Shown: one piece after another, positions 1 to 11,523 of the stretch
How positions within the stretch are numbered: the stretch's first letter is position 1
Layout: the number at the start of each line of letters is the position of its first letter
The notes under the pieces: generated by a model
What the model was told of the DNA's origin: nothing
What the model saw: the letters and a program-made list of their open reading frames with translations, nothing else
Database searches by the model: none
DNA from: Prosopocoilus inquinatus
Lineage: Eukaryota > Arthropoda > Insecta > Coleoptera > Lucanidae
Direction of reading: 5' to 3'
Length of the DNA: 64,000 bases
Assembly: GCA_036172665.1 (NCBI GenBank)
Contig: CM069872.1
Location: 40,968,101-41,032,100, forward strand
Made by a program: the position numbers and the translations under genes

Positions 1-1530
1 TCACAATTAAAGTTTTTTTTTTTTCTGTAGATTTATTTAATGTTAAACTCTTTGCACTTCTTCGTAGCAGTGCCTACTGCTTAAAGCGTTTATTTAACGT
101 TAATACTCCTGGATTCAAAAATTTATCTGATGGCGCGCTTTGTTCATTAAGAGCTTTCTCGAACCTAGTTCTAGTGGAGGTGGGGATGGGTTCCAAACTA
201 TGTAAACTAAGGGCACCAGGAAAATAAATCCAGCTAAAAGATTCACCGGATCTGACGAATAAAACGAAGCAAATGCTTTTCCTTGAACGTCTTTAAGGAA
301 AACTAGCAAAAGAAAAGGAATTGTATAATAATTTACAATTAAAAATTTTCAATTTTCAATGTAGCATTAAAAAATTTTAAATAATTGAAATAAAAGAATT
401 TGCTTCATTTTATTTGTCTAGCCCACTGCGTGACGGTAGTCAAGGTCCCAAGAGCATGCAAAGGTATTCTTTAACCCCAGGAAATTTTCTCTAATTCATG
501 CGTTCAGCATAAGGAGTAAACAATAACACAAATACAATTGTCGATAATGTATTATTTATTAAATAAATGTTCACAAAATATGTAAGCCTCGGCATAGGCC
601 AAATAGCACGCCACAAATGTTAAAATATTTCTGTTAATTAAATCTTAGATTGGCCACAAACAAGTTAAAGCGATTAATTAGACCTGATCGGACTTTTGTT
701 ATCTGAACGGAATTTATAAACTAATTGACGTAATTAACTACTATTATACTTCTACAAGTCATGCACAGCAACGTGTCGATATTGTCCACAAATCAATAAA
801 GTAGTAAAGCAAGGTGAATTGATGTGTACACTTCACAGGTTAGGTTAGCTGACGTCCCGTCAATCTGAATCAAATTTCGTCGTACAGATGTCGCTCTGTG
901 TCTGCGGCGTCGGTTTAAGCGGCGGTGCTCACGGGATTCGGTGTGAAATCGGCTATAAACCCGTTTCACGGGTCGTCGCGAGGGCCGGATGCAAACAGCT
1001 TGCTGCCTCAGCAGTCAGGTTGCACCATATTAACGAACGGAGCCTAGATAATTACTCCCCAGGGGTAACCAGTCAGAAGCAGAAAGTCGACAGAATAACT
1101 ATATAATCCGGCAGAAAAGTCCAACGAATAAAAATCCATTGAAAAACTTTTCTAAATGAAATAGAGAAAGAAATAACGTCAAATAGCGCCATGGGTAATA
1201 CTGTCTGAAACATACCTGTTAAATTAAACAGAACGTTGGATTAAAATGTTACATATAAGCACTTTCCAGGACGCGACGAGTCCATCGAATTCCAGTCAAA
1301 CTGTACGAATTGAATCTTGCTGCTAATAATTCAGCATAAATTCACGGAACGATATTACACACAATCTTAGTCGTACGGTGTCGGCAGCGATAATGGAAAC
1401 AGAATGGACGCGGATAAACGCGTTTCCGACCACCTCCACTACTCGTTATTTAGCAGGTTCAAGGTAGCCTAACTAATCGGAAAAAAATGACAGAAGATTA
1501 TTTGAAATAAAGGACAAATAAGAAGTCAGC
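1..1530. other. Non-coding, no gene recognised
   Basis: No open frame here resembles a known protein. The only long frames (about 115-309 on minus and 888-1106 on plus) have no recognisable motif. The DNA is AT-rich except for a GC-richer block at about 860-1060. I see no repeat shared with the rest of the window before about 1530. Confidence 0.6.
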
Positions 1531-1534
1531 ATTT

Positions 1535-1645
1535 CAAACTGTGATCCGGGGAAATTGCAACAAACATATCGTGAAGAATTGGTATTTTCATTTACAAAAT
1601 TAATTTCAAACTGAGGAAACTCACTAATTGAAAAAATAAATAAAT
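1535..1645 (-). repeat. Dispersed repeat fragment (shared with 42.0, 42.5 and 55.9 kb)
   Basis: Read on the minus strand, this contains TTTCCTCAGTTTGAAATTAA, a word repeated nearly exactly at about 42518 (plus) and in diverged form near 42010 (plus) and 55940 (minus). Chance frames at 1.5 kb and 42.5 kb therefore share the peptide FPQFEIN. The likeliest explanation is one old transposon-derived family; its class is not recognisable. Confidence 0.6.
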
Positions 1646-1683
1646 AAAAAATAAACAATTTTGAGTAGAAGTACGGTTCTGTT

Positions 1684-3735
1684 CTACTTATGTACTTTTC
1701 CCTTCCTGATTGCCGCGCAAGTGGCTTCTTGGGCTTCCTCGGACATCATTCCGACTGGAAGTATGACTTCTTTTATCAACTGTGCAGCATGGCTAAGTAT
1801 CTTATGCACACTTTGTGGCATATAATACCAGTTATATTTTTGGATATACAATTCTGCTGTGCCGAAGCAGTATTTTTCAAACTCTTTTATGTTAATGCTA
1901 TACCCACTGGCGATTGTTTTAAGGATGGTTCCAAATTGTAGAATTAGATCTTCATCTACACCAGTAATATCTGATGCTAAAGCTGGATTTTCGAAGAACC
2001 TCCGCTCGCTATTCCCGTCATTAGTCATACCAAAACCTGGTTTGGGTACGTTGACAAGAAACCCCATTTCATTGCGGAAGTAATCCTGTATAGCTCTTTT
2101 TCTTGCTTCAATTTGAGATTTATTTTCCTTTCGTATCTGCCATGATTCAATGTCTAGTCCGTATGATATGTGCAAGACGCACTCAAAAAATTTTATCCTC
2201 GCGTGAAGGCTTGAGTTAGTGCTGTTTCGCTTGGATTTTTTTTCCAATAATGTTTAAGTTCATTTGGAAAGGGGTTGCACCACACACATCGCAGTTTTGT
2301 GTTGCTTGATTTGAGATCACACTGCAAATCTTTCCGTCGATCGTTGAGAGAACAAGTTGCTGTTTCACGATAATTTCACGACCTTCTACTTGTATAACTG
2401 TTGGTGATAGGGCAGCTATTTGAGATTTAATATTATCGATTATAAAATAATTTTGACAGGCCGACAATATTTTGACGATGAGGGGGAAGGATTTTGCCAC
2501 AAAATTATTTTCCCTTTACTTGCACTACTGTCAACAGCAGAATATGAAGTTATCTGCAGTAGTACCATTGATACAACAAATGTATACGAATCATCAATAT
2601 CTTCTTAGATATCCGAAAATAGTTGTTTGTACTGGCTTTTTCCAGAGGTACCATCACAGTCCCACTTGAAAACAACATTTAGTGTTGGCTAAGTGTCTGT
2701 ACCTACACGCATTTGTTGTAACACCTCCAGTTGTACTGACACTAAACGGTGCACAGTATGATCAAGCAATGACTGTAATTTTACCTCTGCAGAGTAATCG
2801 GTGATCTCAATTTTATCTGGGTAGCATTACTTTTTTGCTTCAAGAAGCATGTGATAGTTTGGGAAAATATCAGCATTGTGAGCCTTGCTTATCTGGCGCA
2901 TAGAGATATAGGGGTGTATTCTGTAACACTGATGTGGACTTGATATTGCTATGTTTCAAGTGACCTTGTAAAATTGGTATTCTGTAAATAGTTTCCTAAC
3001 AACTTGCAATTCGTTTGGAGTGTGATATCGAGTTAATATGCATCTCTCTTCAATTTTAGGTCGGCAATCGACGTGAATTGTTATTAAATCGTAACAAATT
3101 CTCTGCAATTATTGAAGACCATATCAATTGATATGCATATCAATGTTACATAATAGCCCCGATATTGATGTTTTGTGAGCTTTTTATCCACAAAAAAGAC
3201 TAGTGCTTCGTCAGATTTCATGGTTATAGGTGCCTTGTTACTTGTAGATTGGAACGCTTTTTTTTATTTTCGTGGCCCTTTTTGGAAAAGAACTTGATAC
3301 TTGCTTTATTGATTGTACTGCATCCCGTTTGCGTTCAGATCGCAAGCTCATTTCAGCTGCAAGCATAATCTCACCAAAAGTATATGTTTCCAACAAAGGT
3401 TTTAATTTTCTTTTTCGACATCTATCGCCACTCTCATTGAAAGACTTTCGGGGCGACCAGTGTTCTTTCTTTCTTGAGGATCGTCTAATTGTGAAAAAGC
3501 CTGTTTAACATTCAACCAATCTCTATTTTTATGTAAGAAATTTTTCAATATGTAGTGGCTGTTAGTCCACCGGTCTTTTACAAAACTCGGCAGTTTTTTT
3601 TTGCACCTGTTCACGTCCATCAGGATCTTCCAAACCATAATTAGTCAATATATAGTCACATACATGGGCTAATCTCCTCGACATATTCGTTTCATTTCGC
3701 CAAACGTCAAAAAGTTCTCTTCTTGCAATTTCCAT
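1684..3735 (-). pseudogene. Transib DNA transposon transposase relic (RAG1-core homologue)
   Basis: Transib transposases move cut-and-paste transposons and are homologues of the RAG1 recombinase core. Read on minus, the pieces are in family order. The N-terminus starts at an ATG at 3735 (MEIARRELFDVW). Next comes SDEALVFFVDKKLTKH near 3180-3240, then KAHNADIFPNYHMLLEAKK near 2830-2895. VVFKWDCDGTSG near 2640-2680 looks like the segment around the first catalytic aspartate. VEGREIIVKQQLVLSTIDGK and a CDVCGATP zinc-ligand motif lie near 2280-2400. The C-terminus carries GNSERRFFENP, WYYMPQSVHKIL and MSEEAQEA, the last in the region holding the catalytic glutamate. It is dead: frameshifts near 3580 and 2230-2250, in-frame stops, and a 250-bp element inserted at 2911-3160. 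No flanking RSS-like terminal repeat was identified. The family assignment comes from remembered motif patterns, not an alignment. Confidence 0.85.
2911..3160. mobile_element. 250-bp inverted-repeat element inside Transib
   Basis: The ends are imperfect inverted repeats: the left begins GGGGTGTATTCTGTAACACT and the right, reverse-complemented, begins GGGGCTATTATGTAACATTG. It splits the Transib reading frame between LTKHQ and MRQISKAHN. The flanks carry GATATA on the left and GATATT on the right, suggesting a 5-6 bp target duplication. Related copies lie at 4151-4276 (partial) and 38247-38455 (opposite orientation). It has no coding capacity. The superfamily is uncertain; GGG ends would fit PIF/Harbinger, but its usual 3-bp duplication is not clear. 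Confidence 0.8.
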
Positions 3736-3769
3736 GATTCGAATGAATCACAAAGAAAAAGTTGGTTGA

Positions 3770-4095
3770 ACTTAGTTATAAAAGAGATAAAACTGTATGA
3801 CCAAATGTCAAAACTAAACTTTGAATATAATTTGACAACATACTTTTACAGCCTTAGTTTTTACAAGCCCACTACTTTAATGAATAACGGAAAAATATCA
3901 CGAAATAAGATTCTGATAATACATCGACCAAGGAATGCAATAACAACACGTAAGAAGGTTAAAATGCGATAAATATATAACAAAATATCTACAATTTTAT
4001 TCGGTAAAGACTTAATTTCGATGGAGTAAAGTTCAAGTCTACAAAGTTTGTAGTTTCAAAGGTGGCAGTCGACCGATGCTAACGGTAAAATGATT
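3770..4095. other. Non-coding AT-rich spacer
   Basis: It lies upstream of the Transib relic start and probably includes the element's 5' end, but I could not find its terminal repeat. A small palindrome (CTACAAAGTTTGTAG) lies near 4039. Confidence 0.5.
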
Positions 4096-4152
4096 AACAT
4101 ATAAAATAGCGACATCTTACTATCACTTTTTGACCTAACATTGCAGTAGGAT
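4096..4152 (+). repeat. Truncated copy of the hammerhead-bearing repeat (5' module only)
   Basis: The sequence from ATAAAATAGCGACATCTTAC to GCAGTAGGAT matches the start of the module at 20908-21000, 47563-47712 and 53147-53290. It then switches abruptly into another repeat at about 4152. No ribozyme portion remains. Confidence 0.75.
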
Positions 4153-4276
4153 ATATGCATCTCTTTTCAATTTTAGGTCGGCAATCGACGTGAATTGTTA
4201 TGAAATCGTAACAAATTCTCTGCAATTATTGAAGACCATATCAGTTGATATGCATATCAATGTTACATAATAGCCC
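4151..4276 (+). mobile_element. Partial copy of the 2911-3160 element
   Basis: It matches the right half of the 2911-3160 element (shared words TCGGCAATCGACGTGAATTG and CAATTATTGAAGACCATATC), ending at TAATAGCCC. The left half is missing and abuts the hammerhead-repeat fragment, so this is a nested or rearranged junction. Confidence 0.75.
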
Positions 4277-4279
4277 TGA

Positions 4280-5340
4280 TATTGATTGATATTGGTAAAA
4301 TGATTGTCGCCTTAATCAGGAGAAATCAACCTGCTCTTCCGTAGAACCTATTATTTATTTACAACACTAATATTGAGCAGTATCTGTAGAACCATTTAAG
4401 ATTGTATTAAGACCATAGTTATGTTTTTTTGAAACTTAAAAATGTATACCTTTTGTCAAGCTAGATTTTTAGTATGAACCACTGTGTGTTACGTCGTGTG
4501 CAAAATTCTAAGAAATGATGCTTTCGCTTCTGGCTCGGACCTGGTACACGTTATGACTCATTAATATACTTTATCGCAAACAGAATTTTTATTAAAATCT
4601 AGGGTCTCTACGTACTGAATATTCGAACCTTTACAATTATTATGAATAATTATAATGATTGTTTCAAGCGTAACCAATTATTACGCATGGTTTGATAAAT
4701 TTCAACGGTTAAGAAAGTGTCTTTTTCGTAATCGTAAAGGTTTATTTCAGTGATTTGCATGAACGTAGCTTTGAAATGTTTTATTTAAAATTGAATCTTT
4801 TTTATTTATTTCTTTATGTAGCTTGAATGATTAATTTTGCCTGTTTGCCCTAGCCAATGCACTCGATTTATGTTTGTTTGTTTAAAAAATAATAATCATA
4901 ATAATTTAAAGCGCAGTTTTAAATGAATTTGATATCAGTGTGCATTCGAATGTGTGTGGTATAATAACTGATCGGTCTAGTTCAAGAATCAAAAAAAAAA
5001 AAAAAAATTAAATTAAACTTGGCCTGGGGTTGCGGCGGCGGTGCATTGCGGGCGATGCCGTGCGGTGATCCATTATGAGCTCTGTTCGTGTCTGTCACAG
5101 GGGCCTGCGGGGACGTTGACTGATGTGCGCGTTGACCGCCGCATTTCATGTTCAGAGAACAAATATAATATTTCCCGGATTGACGTTATAATCCATTCAT
5201 GAGATCGCCGCGACCGTAACATCAACTTTCCGATCGCGCCCCGTATATCGTGACCCTTAATCTGATCATCAACGAAGAATGTTCAACGATCGGAATTTCT
5301 ATTTTTTTTTTTTAATCAAAAAGGGTAAAATGATACGTTA
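4280..5340. other. Non-coding; GC-richer block at about 5030-5280
   Basis: 4280-5025 is AT-rich with no recognisable gene. A poly-A run at about 4990-5006 precedes a GC-rich, CpG-containing stretch (5030-5280) with no open frame. The latter looks like unique, possibly regulatory DNA, which is inference only. Confidence 0.4.
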
Positions 5341-5352
5341 CAAATTTAATTC

Positions 5353-5777
5353 TTATTTCTCGACTTCTTTCCCGATACACTTTTGCCAATTTTTCACCAG
5401 CTTCCTGTTTCCCCTTTCGTAGAGGGTTTTTGGTTTTTGTTGCAGTCAGAAATATACGGCTCCGATATCAGCATTATTGAACTCAAATTTCTTCTTTCGC
5501 TTAGGGAGGTACTTTCAAGGAACCAGGAACACAAAAAAATCACATGGCCAGAAATCCAGGTTATAAGGTGCTTGTGACAAAACTTTAGTTAAGGTTTTGT
5601 TAAGTTTGGAGTGTGTAGGATTGAGCGTTGTAATGAAGCAAATAGAAAGAATTTCGACTTTCTTGAGCGAAAATTGATAGTTCTGCGCTCTTTCAGAGAA
5701 TCGGAGAAAATTACTATTGATGAGTCCCGAATTGGTTGCACCTTTTCAGCAGCTACGAAGGCTTTTGTACAAACCAA
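5353..5777 (-). pseudogene. mariner-type transposase relic (C-terminal part)
   Basis: Mariner transposases are D,D34D enzymes. On minus, the frame reads LTKVLSQAPYNLDFWPCDFF, a degenerate form of the family signature (L.PPYSPDLAPCDFF) that carries the third catalytic aspartate, followed after a frameshift by NRKLVKNWQKCIGKEVEK and a stop at 5353. That tail is the typical mariner C-terminus. The upstream part (to about 5777) is open but not clearly alignable. Stops and frameshifts make it non-functional. It is not obviously the other half of the mariner fragment at 9.4-9.6 kb. Confidence 0.6.
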
Positions 5778-5959
5778 AGCCCACCTTTCGGAATATCATT
5801 TTTCCTTTAGTCTTCAGATCGGCTTCGAATTTCGATTTTGTTTCAGGTTTGACCTTCTTTATTTACTCATTTTTTGATGAATTCCTTCTCCGCAGGAGCT
5901 TCGTCACAGTTTCGATTTCGATGGGCGTTTCAAGTTCGAGAGTTACTTTCACCGGACGG

Positions 5960-7585
5960 GGTTAAGTTTTAACTATGAAAATCGGACAGTACAGTCTCCG
6001 GTAGTTCCTTTGATTCAGTTGGTTTAAAACCTTTGGGAGTGATCTTTATTCAGGTGGATTCAGTTATATGGTTTTTTTTCTACGAGGCAAGGTTTTGAAA
6101 TCTCAAAGTCTTCGAGATCTTTGAATACGTCTGCATTGGACGACTGTGGGACGATTCGAAGGAGGCCGATAAGCCCAATTTGTTGGTCTGCTGGCCTTCT
6201 CTACCTTCCAACTTGCAAAGCGGCTCCCTTACCACTGAGCTACCCTTTAATTTATTTAGCGTTGTCGCTACATTTAAAGCAAGCGTTACAGAAAAAGGAT
6301 TGAGATGATTCTTTCGAAAGTTATTCAGGATGGAACAATTATTGTTGATGGTTGATTCGAGTGAATTGAATGTATTTGTTAATTGCATGAACTTTTATTA
6401 GTACGCAAGAAGACGAAAATTCTTTTTTTTCTTCAATTTTTTGTGTAGTACAGAAATAAATTTTATTAAATCCAGAAGCTATCTCGCATACCTCTTTCAT
6501 AAAGTCGTCCGCTTAATGACCACCGAAAAGACGAGGTCCGGAGCAGTTTTGGGAGTTCGAAAGGAGGCGAGCAATAAAGGCGACGATTAAGGCTTTCGGA
6601 TCCGCAATTAGTCCCATAATTACGAGATCTGTGGCTCTCGATGTCGAAATGTTGTTTTGTGAACGGGCGCTCGTATTTATATTAAACCGGCGCGAGTTTT
6701 TACCGCCGGTTTAATGCACCATTTCCATTTCATAATTATCCCTAATGGATCCCACAAAATTATTAACTTAGACGTAATTACGTCGATTTGCGTGCATCGC
6801 TTCATTAAGAAGGTTGCGGCGGCTTTTATGTGAAATGGTTACGCGTACGAGCAAACAGAATAAGTTTTTTCTCTTTTGTCATTATATTTACATTTGAAAG
6901 GCCATAAGCAAACATAGAAATGCATTATTATTAATACCAATGATAAACTGAAATTAAAAAAAAGCTTTAACTGAAACCACCTACGCCACTGGTGTTTTTT
7001 TTTTTTAATTCTTTATTGTGTCTACTAGATAGTTATTCAAATTATTACAACTTTTCCATGTTGGGATTTGTTCGAGCAAGTAATATCGATTGGCTGTGTA
7101 ATTTGAAGCAGGATCTCTGTTCGGTACGGGGGATTGCAATTAAAGTTAGGATCCGAGTGCGGTGGAAATGAAAGGGTGTAAATGCAGACGAGGTGTAACG
7201 AAGTCCTTCAGCACCCGGTTAGTTACCAGTTATCCGCGATCCTGCAGATTACAGGCCGCGCACGTGGCGTGTGATCAGGACCTCGGGTCGCATGAGGTTG
7301 CAGAGGTCGGGGTAAATTTACCAGACGCTTCCAGATGTCACCTTACAAAAGGTCTCATCATTGATACAGAATTTAACTTATTCTTGGTATATAAATAGAA
7401 TAGTTTTTGAGAAGAAACAAGTGAAATTATATTATGTAACTAGATACTACCTCGATCTGAAAGTAAGTAAATTAATTCAGTTTTGAATTTTATCATGTGT
7501 ACAGTGTGATTCACATTAAGTGTAACAAACTTTGGCATATGATCGTAAGTCTTAGTTCACTTTGTTACCACGAAAACCACGAAAA
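5960..7585. other. Non-coding; unique GC-richer blocks
   Basis: No protein is recognised. 6480-6860 and 7100-7340 are GC-richer, lack repeats shared with the window, and contain clustered homeodomain-type words (TAATTA, CATAATTA, ATTAAC) between CG-containing stretches. They look like candidate regulatory DNA. A tRNA-like fragment lies at 6180-6248. Confidence 0.4.
6180..6248 (-). tRNA. tRNA-like fragment (pseudo-tRNA or SINE head)
   Basis: The minus strand reads GGGTAGCTCAGTGGTAAGG, a near-perfect tRNA 5' region and pol III A-box. It folds a 4-bp D stem (GCTC/GAGC) and is followed by an anticodon-loop-like TTTGCAA (TGC, alanine-type). The anticodon stem is poorly paired and no T-arm or B-box (GGTTCGA) follows. 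It is therefore a degenerate tRNA or a tRNA-derived SINE head, not a working gene. Confidence 0.45.
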
Positions 7586-7589
7586 AAAA

Positions 7590-9200
7590 TGAATGATCCT
7601 GCGCCAATCCGTAACCTACCGTATCTCTGAAGCAGGGTCGGTCGTTCCATCGAAGACTGTGCTGTAAAAAAGAATTGCATAACATTGTCCACTCAATGGA
7701 AATGGCCGGGGAAAACTCGTTACGGTTAAGGGCGCCACTCAGCGGTGGTTACATAATCTAGAAATGTCAAAGATACACAGCCGAGAAAGTGTATCCCCGT
7801 TCGTTTCCGAATGGTACATCTCCCTAAGACCCGGTTCTTCGTTTGTATACCCCCAAATATCGAGCGTTAGGGAATGCAAAAGAACAAATGGAACCCAATA
7901 AGGAAAGCAAATGCACCTTTTTTTTTGAAACCCCTCCCTAAAAATATACGTCCTAATTTTCTTTTTTTTTTTAAATAAAATTCATCGAAGCTTCGAGTCA
8001 CTATAAAATTTTTGTAGGTTAAGTTTCCAAACCCGTTTATTGTACAAGCATCACAGTAAAATAGGTTGACTAGTTGACATATTACGGAAGCAATTCTATT
8101 TTCAAAACTTTAAGTCGAATCTGTAAACGCCGCCATTTCCAAACTTTGGAAACTTAACCTACAAAATTTTATAGTGACTCAAGGCTTCTCCTTCGATGAA
8201 TTTTATTCAAGAAAATTTTAACTAATCTCTAATCTCATGGACAATCCTTTGATATACGTCCCAATCAGAGTAGCTGTTCAGCAAATAAACGGCTCAAAAA
8301 CAATTCGTTTATTATAGCACACACCACAATAAAATTCGGAACAAACCCCAAATATTATTAAAGTAACTCCAAGTTACAGAGCCCAAACCGGGAGCAAAAA
8401 GCGCGTCGACGTGCGTACTCTCGTGTCGGCTTGCAAAAAGTAACAACAAATATAAATATCACCAACAAAACAAAACCAAAAAAAGACTTAATGCGTGAAG
8501 CGCATCCGACCAAATTTGCATACATTTTCTTTTGCACTCTGAAAGAGCTAACAATTAAAATAATAAACACAAAACTAGGTATAAATAAAAATTTCAAAAG
8601 CAACACGTGCAATAATTATACAGAATACAGAACCCAACTTCCGCAACCCAGTTCAATGCTACCGGCGAAACGCACCCAAAACTTGGTTGATGATAGAAAA
8701 ATTAAGAACCTTCTTACTCAAGTTTTCCTCCGGGGAAAGAAGAAGTGATTGCGACGAATTCAGATCGGAGGCGGCAATATCTTCTATTCCTTTCCAGCGA
8801 AGACACAAGGGGAACAGCTCCCAGAGCCCAGACGTAGCTCACGAGATGGCAAATCTTCCCCTGACCAATTACTATTAGGGAGATAGCGAAATAAGGCTAT
8901 CCATCGCGAAAGATAAACGCACGTGGCAAACAGACAGGTTACAAAATGGAAGAACAAAATGGCTTACCTTACTCTGAAGAGCAAGCCTGAAAAGGATGTT
9001 AAATTCCACGTTCACCAAAATACGTAAAACAACTAACCCTCTTCCAACAGCGGGGAAATATCTAACGGAGCGAGAATATAAGCACAAATCGGTAGGGTAA
9101 CCAAATCTAATAAAAACTTTGTTTCACACACACAACTCGCTTCGTTAAGAACGTGAAAACAGCTCGCCTGTTATGTTCCGTGGATGGCAGGGCAGCTGTG
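7590..9200 (+). repeat. Large unclassified interspersed repeat, copy 1 (interrupted by a MITE)
   Basis: It matches 14940-16230 in the same orientation (shared TGCGCCAATC, TTAAGGGC.CCAC, GTATACCCC.AAAT and AAACGCACGTGG words). Over 8280-9180 it also matches 10085-11230 in inverted orientation (for example TATAGCACACACCACAATAA). A 236-bp element at 7974-8209 interrupts it. The three copies are diverged. There is no long open frame; the frames at 8358-8748 are shadows. It could be an LTR or non-coding flank of an unseen retroelement, but I could not classify it. Confidence 0.7.
7974..8209. mobile_element. MITE-like element with ~56-bp inverted repeats
   Basis: The left arm (TTCATCGAAGCTTCGAGTCA onward to GTTAAGTTTCCAAA) and the right arm (TTTGGAAACTTAACCTAC to GATGAATTTTATTC) are inverted copies around an ~120-bp centre. 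The same terminal sequence occurs at 46252-46440. The element sits inside the larger repeat, whose sequence resumes on the other side. It has no coding capacity. Confidence 0.8.
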
Positions 9201-9349
9201 AAAGACCGCCTCGCAATTCTACGACAGTCAACTGCGCTCAAAACAAATATGCACGAAGGGAAGCCTATTCGACCGCGGAATAACGCCGAGAAAAATTCAT
9301 AACAAGACATCCACGTGTCATCTTATATTTCAATTTACCAGCAAAAGTT

Positions 9350-9645
9350 GCTGAATTGCAAATTTTTCCTCCAATATGAAGATACCTTCCTCATGTCTAA
9401 ACCTCGTGCAAAATTTTGCAAACACAACTATAGGTAATTCCTTAGTATTGGATCAATCTTTGATCTGAAAGCAATGATTTGTCGGCTTTTTGAATATATT
9501 CCGCCGTTTGTCTTTTGAATGATTGACCAGTTTTTGGATCATCCTTTGTTGATTCACTTCCTCCCTAAAATTTTTTATACCAAAATTTATTTTTTAAACC
9601 ACCTTGCTCGGGCACAGTTGGCGGTGGATGGTTTTGGAACCACTT
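9350..9645 (-). pseudogene. mariner-type transposase relic (N-terminal DNA-binding part)
   Basis: On minus, a frame with several stops reads FWYKKF, then GGSESTKDDPKTGQSF, then LLSDQRLI and GITYSCVCKILHEV. This follows the mariner N-terminal plan: a first helix-turn-helix ending in W.KRF, a GRESTEDDPRSGRP linker, and a second helix-turn-helix around LGIS.GSV..IL. Only the DNA-binding half is present. It lies in the spacer between the inverted copies of the large repeat. Confidence 0.6.
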
Positions 9646-9764
9646 CAATTTTATAATAAATACTTTTTTTTAATCAGATTTCGGTGCACTAGTCTTATTT
9701 CATTCATTTTCAGCAAGTAATTGTTTGCTAAATTGTAACAATTTAAAATACAAGAGGTGAATAT

Positions 9765-9905
9765 AGTCGTTGAAAACAGGACTCCCACAAGGAAGTGTGT
9801 TTAAACCCTCTTCTTTCGTGTGTTTCTTCAAAATATTTTGTTTTAATCTAATTTATAACAATGTGTACGAAGACAACCAAAATGGTTCGAGTTATAAACT
9901 TTTTT
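9765..9905 (+). pseudogene. Possible reverse-transcriptase scrap
   Basis: The frame contains TGLPQGSVFKPSSF, which resembles the non-LTR reverse-transcriptase motif GLPQGSVLSPLLF. No other RT motif follows and the frame soon becomes phenylalanine-rich. This could be a short Jockey or CR1-type relic or a chance match. Confidence 0.3.
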
Positions 9906-10084
9906 TCTTCTTTCAAGAGGCTCGTTTTGTTCTTTCTTTCATTTTCGAAAATATACTTAAACCTTAATCAAATGATGATACCCATGAATCCTTTGGGTAA
10001 ACCTGATCCTGAACTTTGGTCATTCTTTAAGTAAAACAATTCTAGGTTTTCGTATGATTTCCTCTCTTGCTCATTGCACTCTTT

Positions 10085-11230
10085 CCTGGTGTACTATCAT
10101 GCTCAATGAAAACGATACCGTTTGACACTTGGGCTGTTTTAACGTTGTTAACGAACGAATTAGGTGTATGAAACAAAGTTTTCGTTGAATTTGGTTATCC
10201 TATCCTGTCCTGTCCATATTCTAGCTCCGTTAGATATTTTCCCGCGGTTGGATTTTGTTGTTTTATGGATGTAAACGTGGAAATTAATATCCTTTTCGGG
10301 CTTGCTCCTCGCAATAAGGCAAGTCATTTTGTGCTACCATTTTATGACATGTCTGTTTGCCACGTGCGTTTATCTTTCGCGATGAATAATCATATGTCGT
10401 TATCTCCTTTATAGCAAATGGTAAGGGGAAGATTTGTCACCGGCAGTTTAGCGCCGGGTATTTCCCCATGAGCTACGTCTGCACTCTGGGAACGTTTTCC
10501 TCGTTCCTGCCTTCTCTGGAAAGGAGCAGAAGGTACCGTCGCCTTCGATCTGAATTCGTCGCAACCACGAACTATTATCTTGTCCCGGAGGAAATCTTGA
10601 GTAAGAACGTTCTTAATTTTCTCTCTTCTGCGGAGTTTGCGTGCGTTTCGCCAGTGGCGTTGCATTGAGCTGGGCTGCGGAAGTTGTCTGCAACGAAATC
10701 AGCGGAGAGGGAGGCACTAGTTGGTTGGGCATCGTGGCCAAGGAAGGTTTTATTTCCCTCTTTTGTTATTTAGAGTCATATTTAGACGTTCTGTCTATTT
10801 ATTTCACGTTTTGCTTTTGCAATTTTTATTTATGCCAAGTTCTGTGTTTATTGTTTTAATTGTTGGGTCCTCAGAGTGCAAAAGAAAATTTATGCAAATT
10901 TCGTCGGATGTGCTTCACACATTTTTGTTTTTGTTTTGTTGTTGAAATTTACATTTGATGTTAGTTTTTGTAAGCCGACACGAGAGTACTCACGTCGAAG
11001 TGCTTTTTGTCCTCAGTTTGGGCTCCCTAGGGGGCTTGTTCTATTACCGAATTTTATTGTGGTGTGTGCTATAATAAGCGAATAGTTTTTGAGCCGAACT
11101 AGGGTTTATTTGTTGATTAACCACTTTCATTGGGACATACATCTTTGAGGAGGAGTTTTGAAAAAAATAGGTGCATTTTCTTGAGGGGGGATGGCTGCAA
11201 CGACGCTTGCCACCGAATGTTGCTGCGATT
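10085..11230 (-). repeat. Large unclassified interspersed repeat, copy 2 (inverted)
   Basis: It is the inverted counterpart of 7860-9180. In minus orientation it contains GCACACACCACAATAAAATT, TCGACGTGAGTACTCTCGTG and GGCGAAACGCACGCAAACTC, matching copy 1. It lacks the MITE insertion present in copy 1, which helps define that element. Open frames here (for example 10390-10665 on minus and 11130-11480 on plus) show no protein signature. Confidence 0.7.
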
Positions 11231-11234
11231 TGCA

Positions 11235-11520
11235 TTCAGGAGTATAATTTTTATTGAGTATGATAGTACGCGTTCATTTCTAGTCTTTCAAATAACGCAT
11301 AACTTGTTGTTATATCATTTTAGTTTTAGAAGTTTATTAAGTTACCTACTTAGACGCGGTCTGTTAAATTCGTCTTGTAAATTTATTTGTCTTGAAAGTA
11401 AAGAAAAGAATCCTATTAAATATTACACACCACACTCTTTCAGATTAAATAAAATGGTTGCATCTATCTCAAGCACATGAATAGACGTTACTATGACATA
11501 ATTTGCGTTTTAATTCAAAA
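11235..11520. other. Non-coding AT-rich spacer
   Basis: It lies between the inverted large repeat and the foldback cluster. I see nothing recognisable. Confidence 0.4.
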
Positions 11521-11523
11521 GCG

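Noticed and set aside
115..309. 64-codon minus frame with hydrophobic stretch
   Set aside because: Hydrophobic run is short and unsupported by any family signature or splice context I can judge.
838..855. GGTTAGGTTAG considered as TTAGG telomeric repeat
   Set aside because: Only two partial units; no array.
8661..8690. GGCGAAACGCAC word in the large repeat, considered as a hammerhead 3' core
   Set aside because: No CTGANGA core or complementary stem I upstream in any of the copies.
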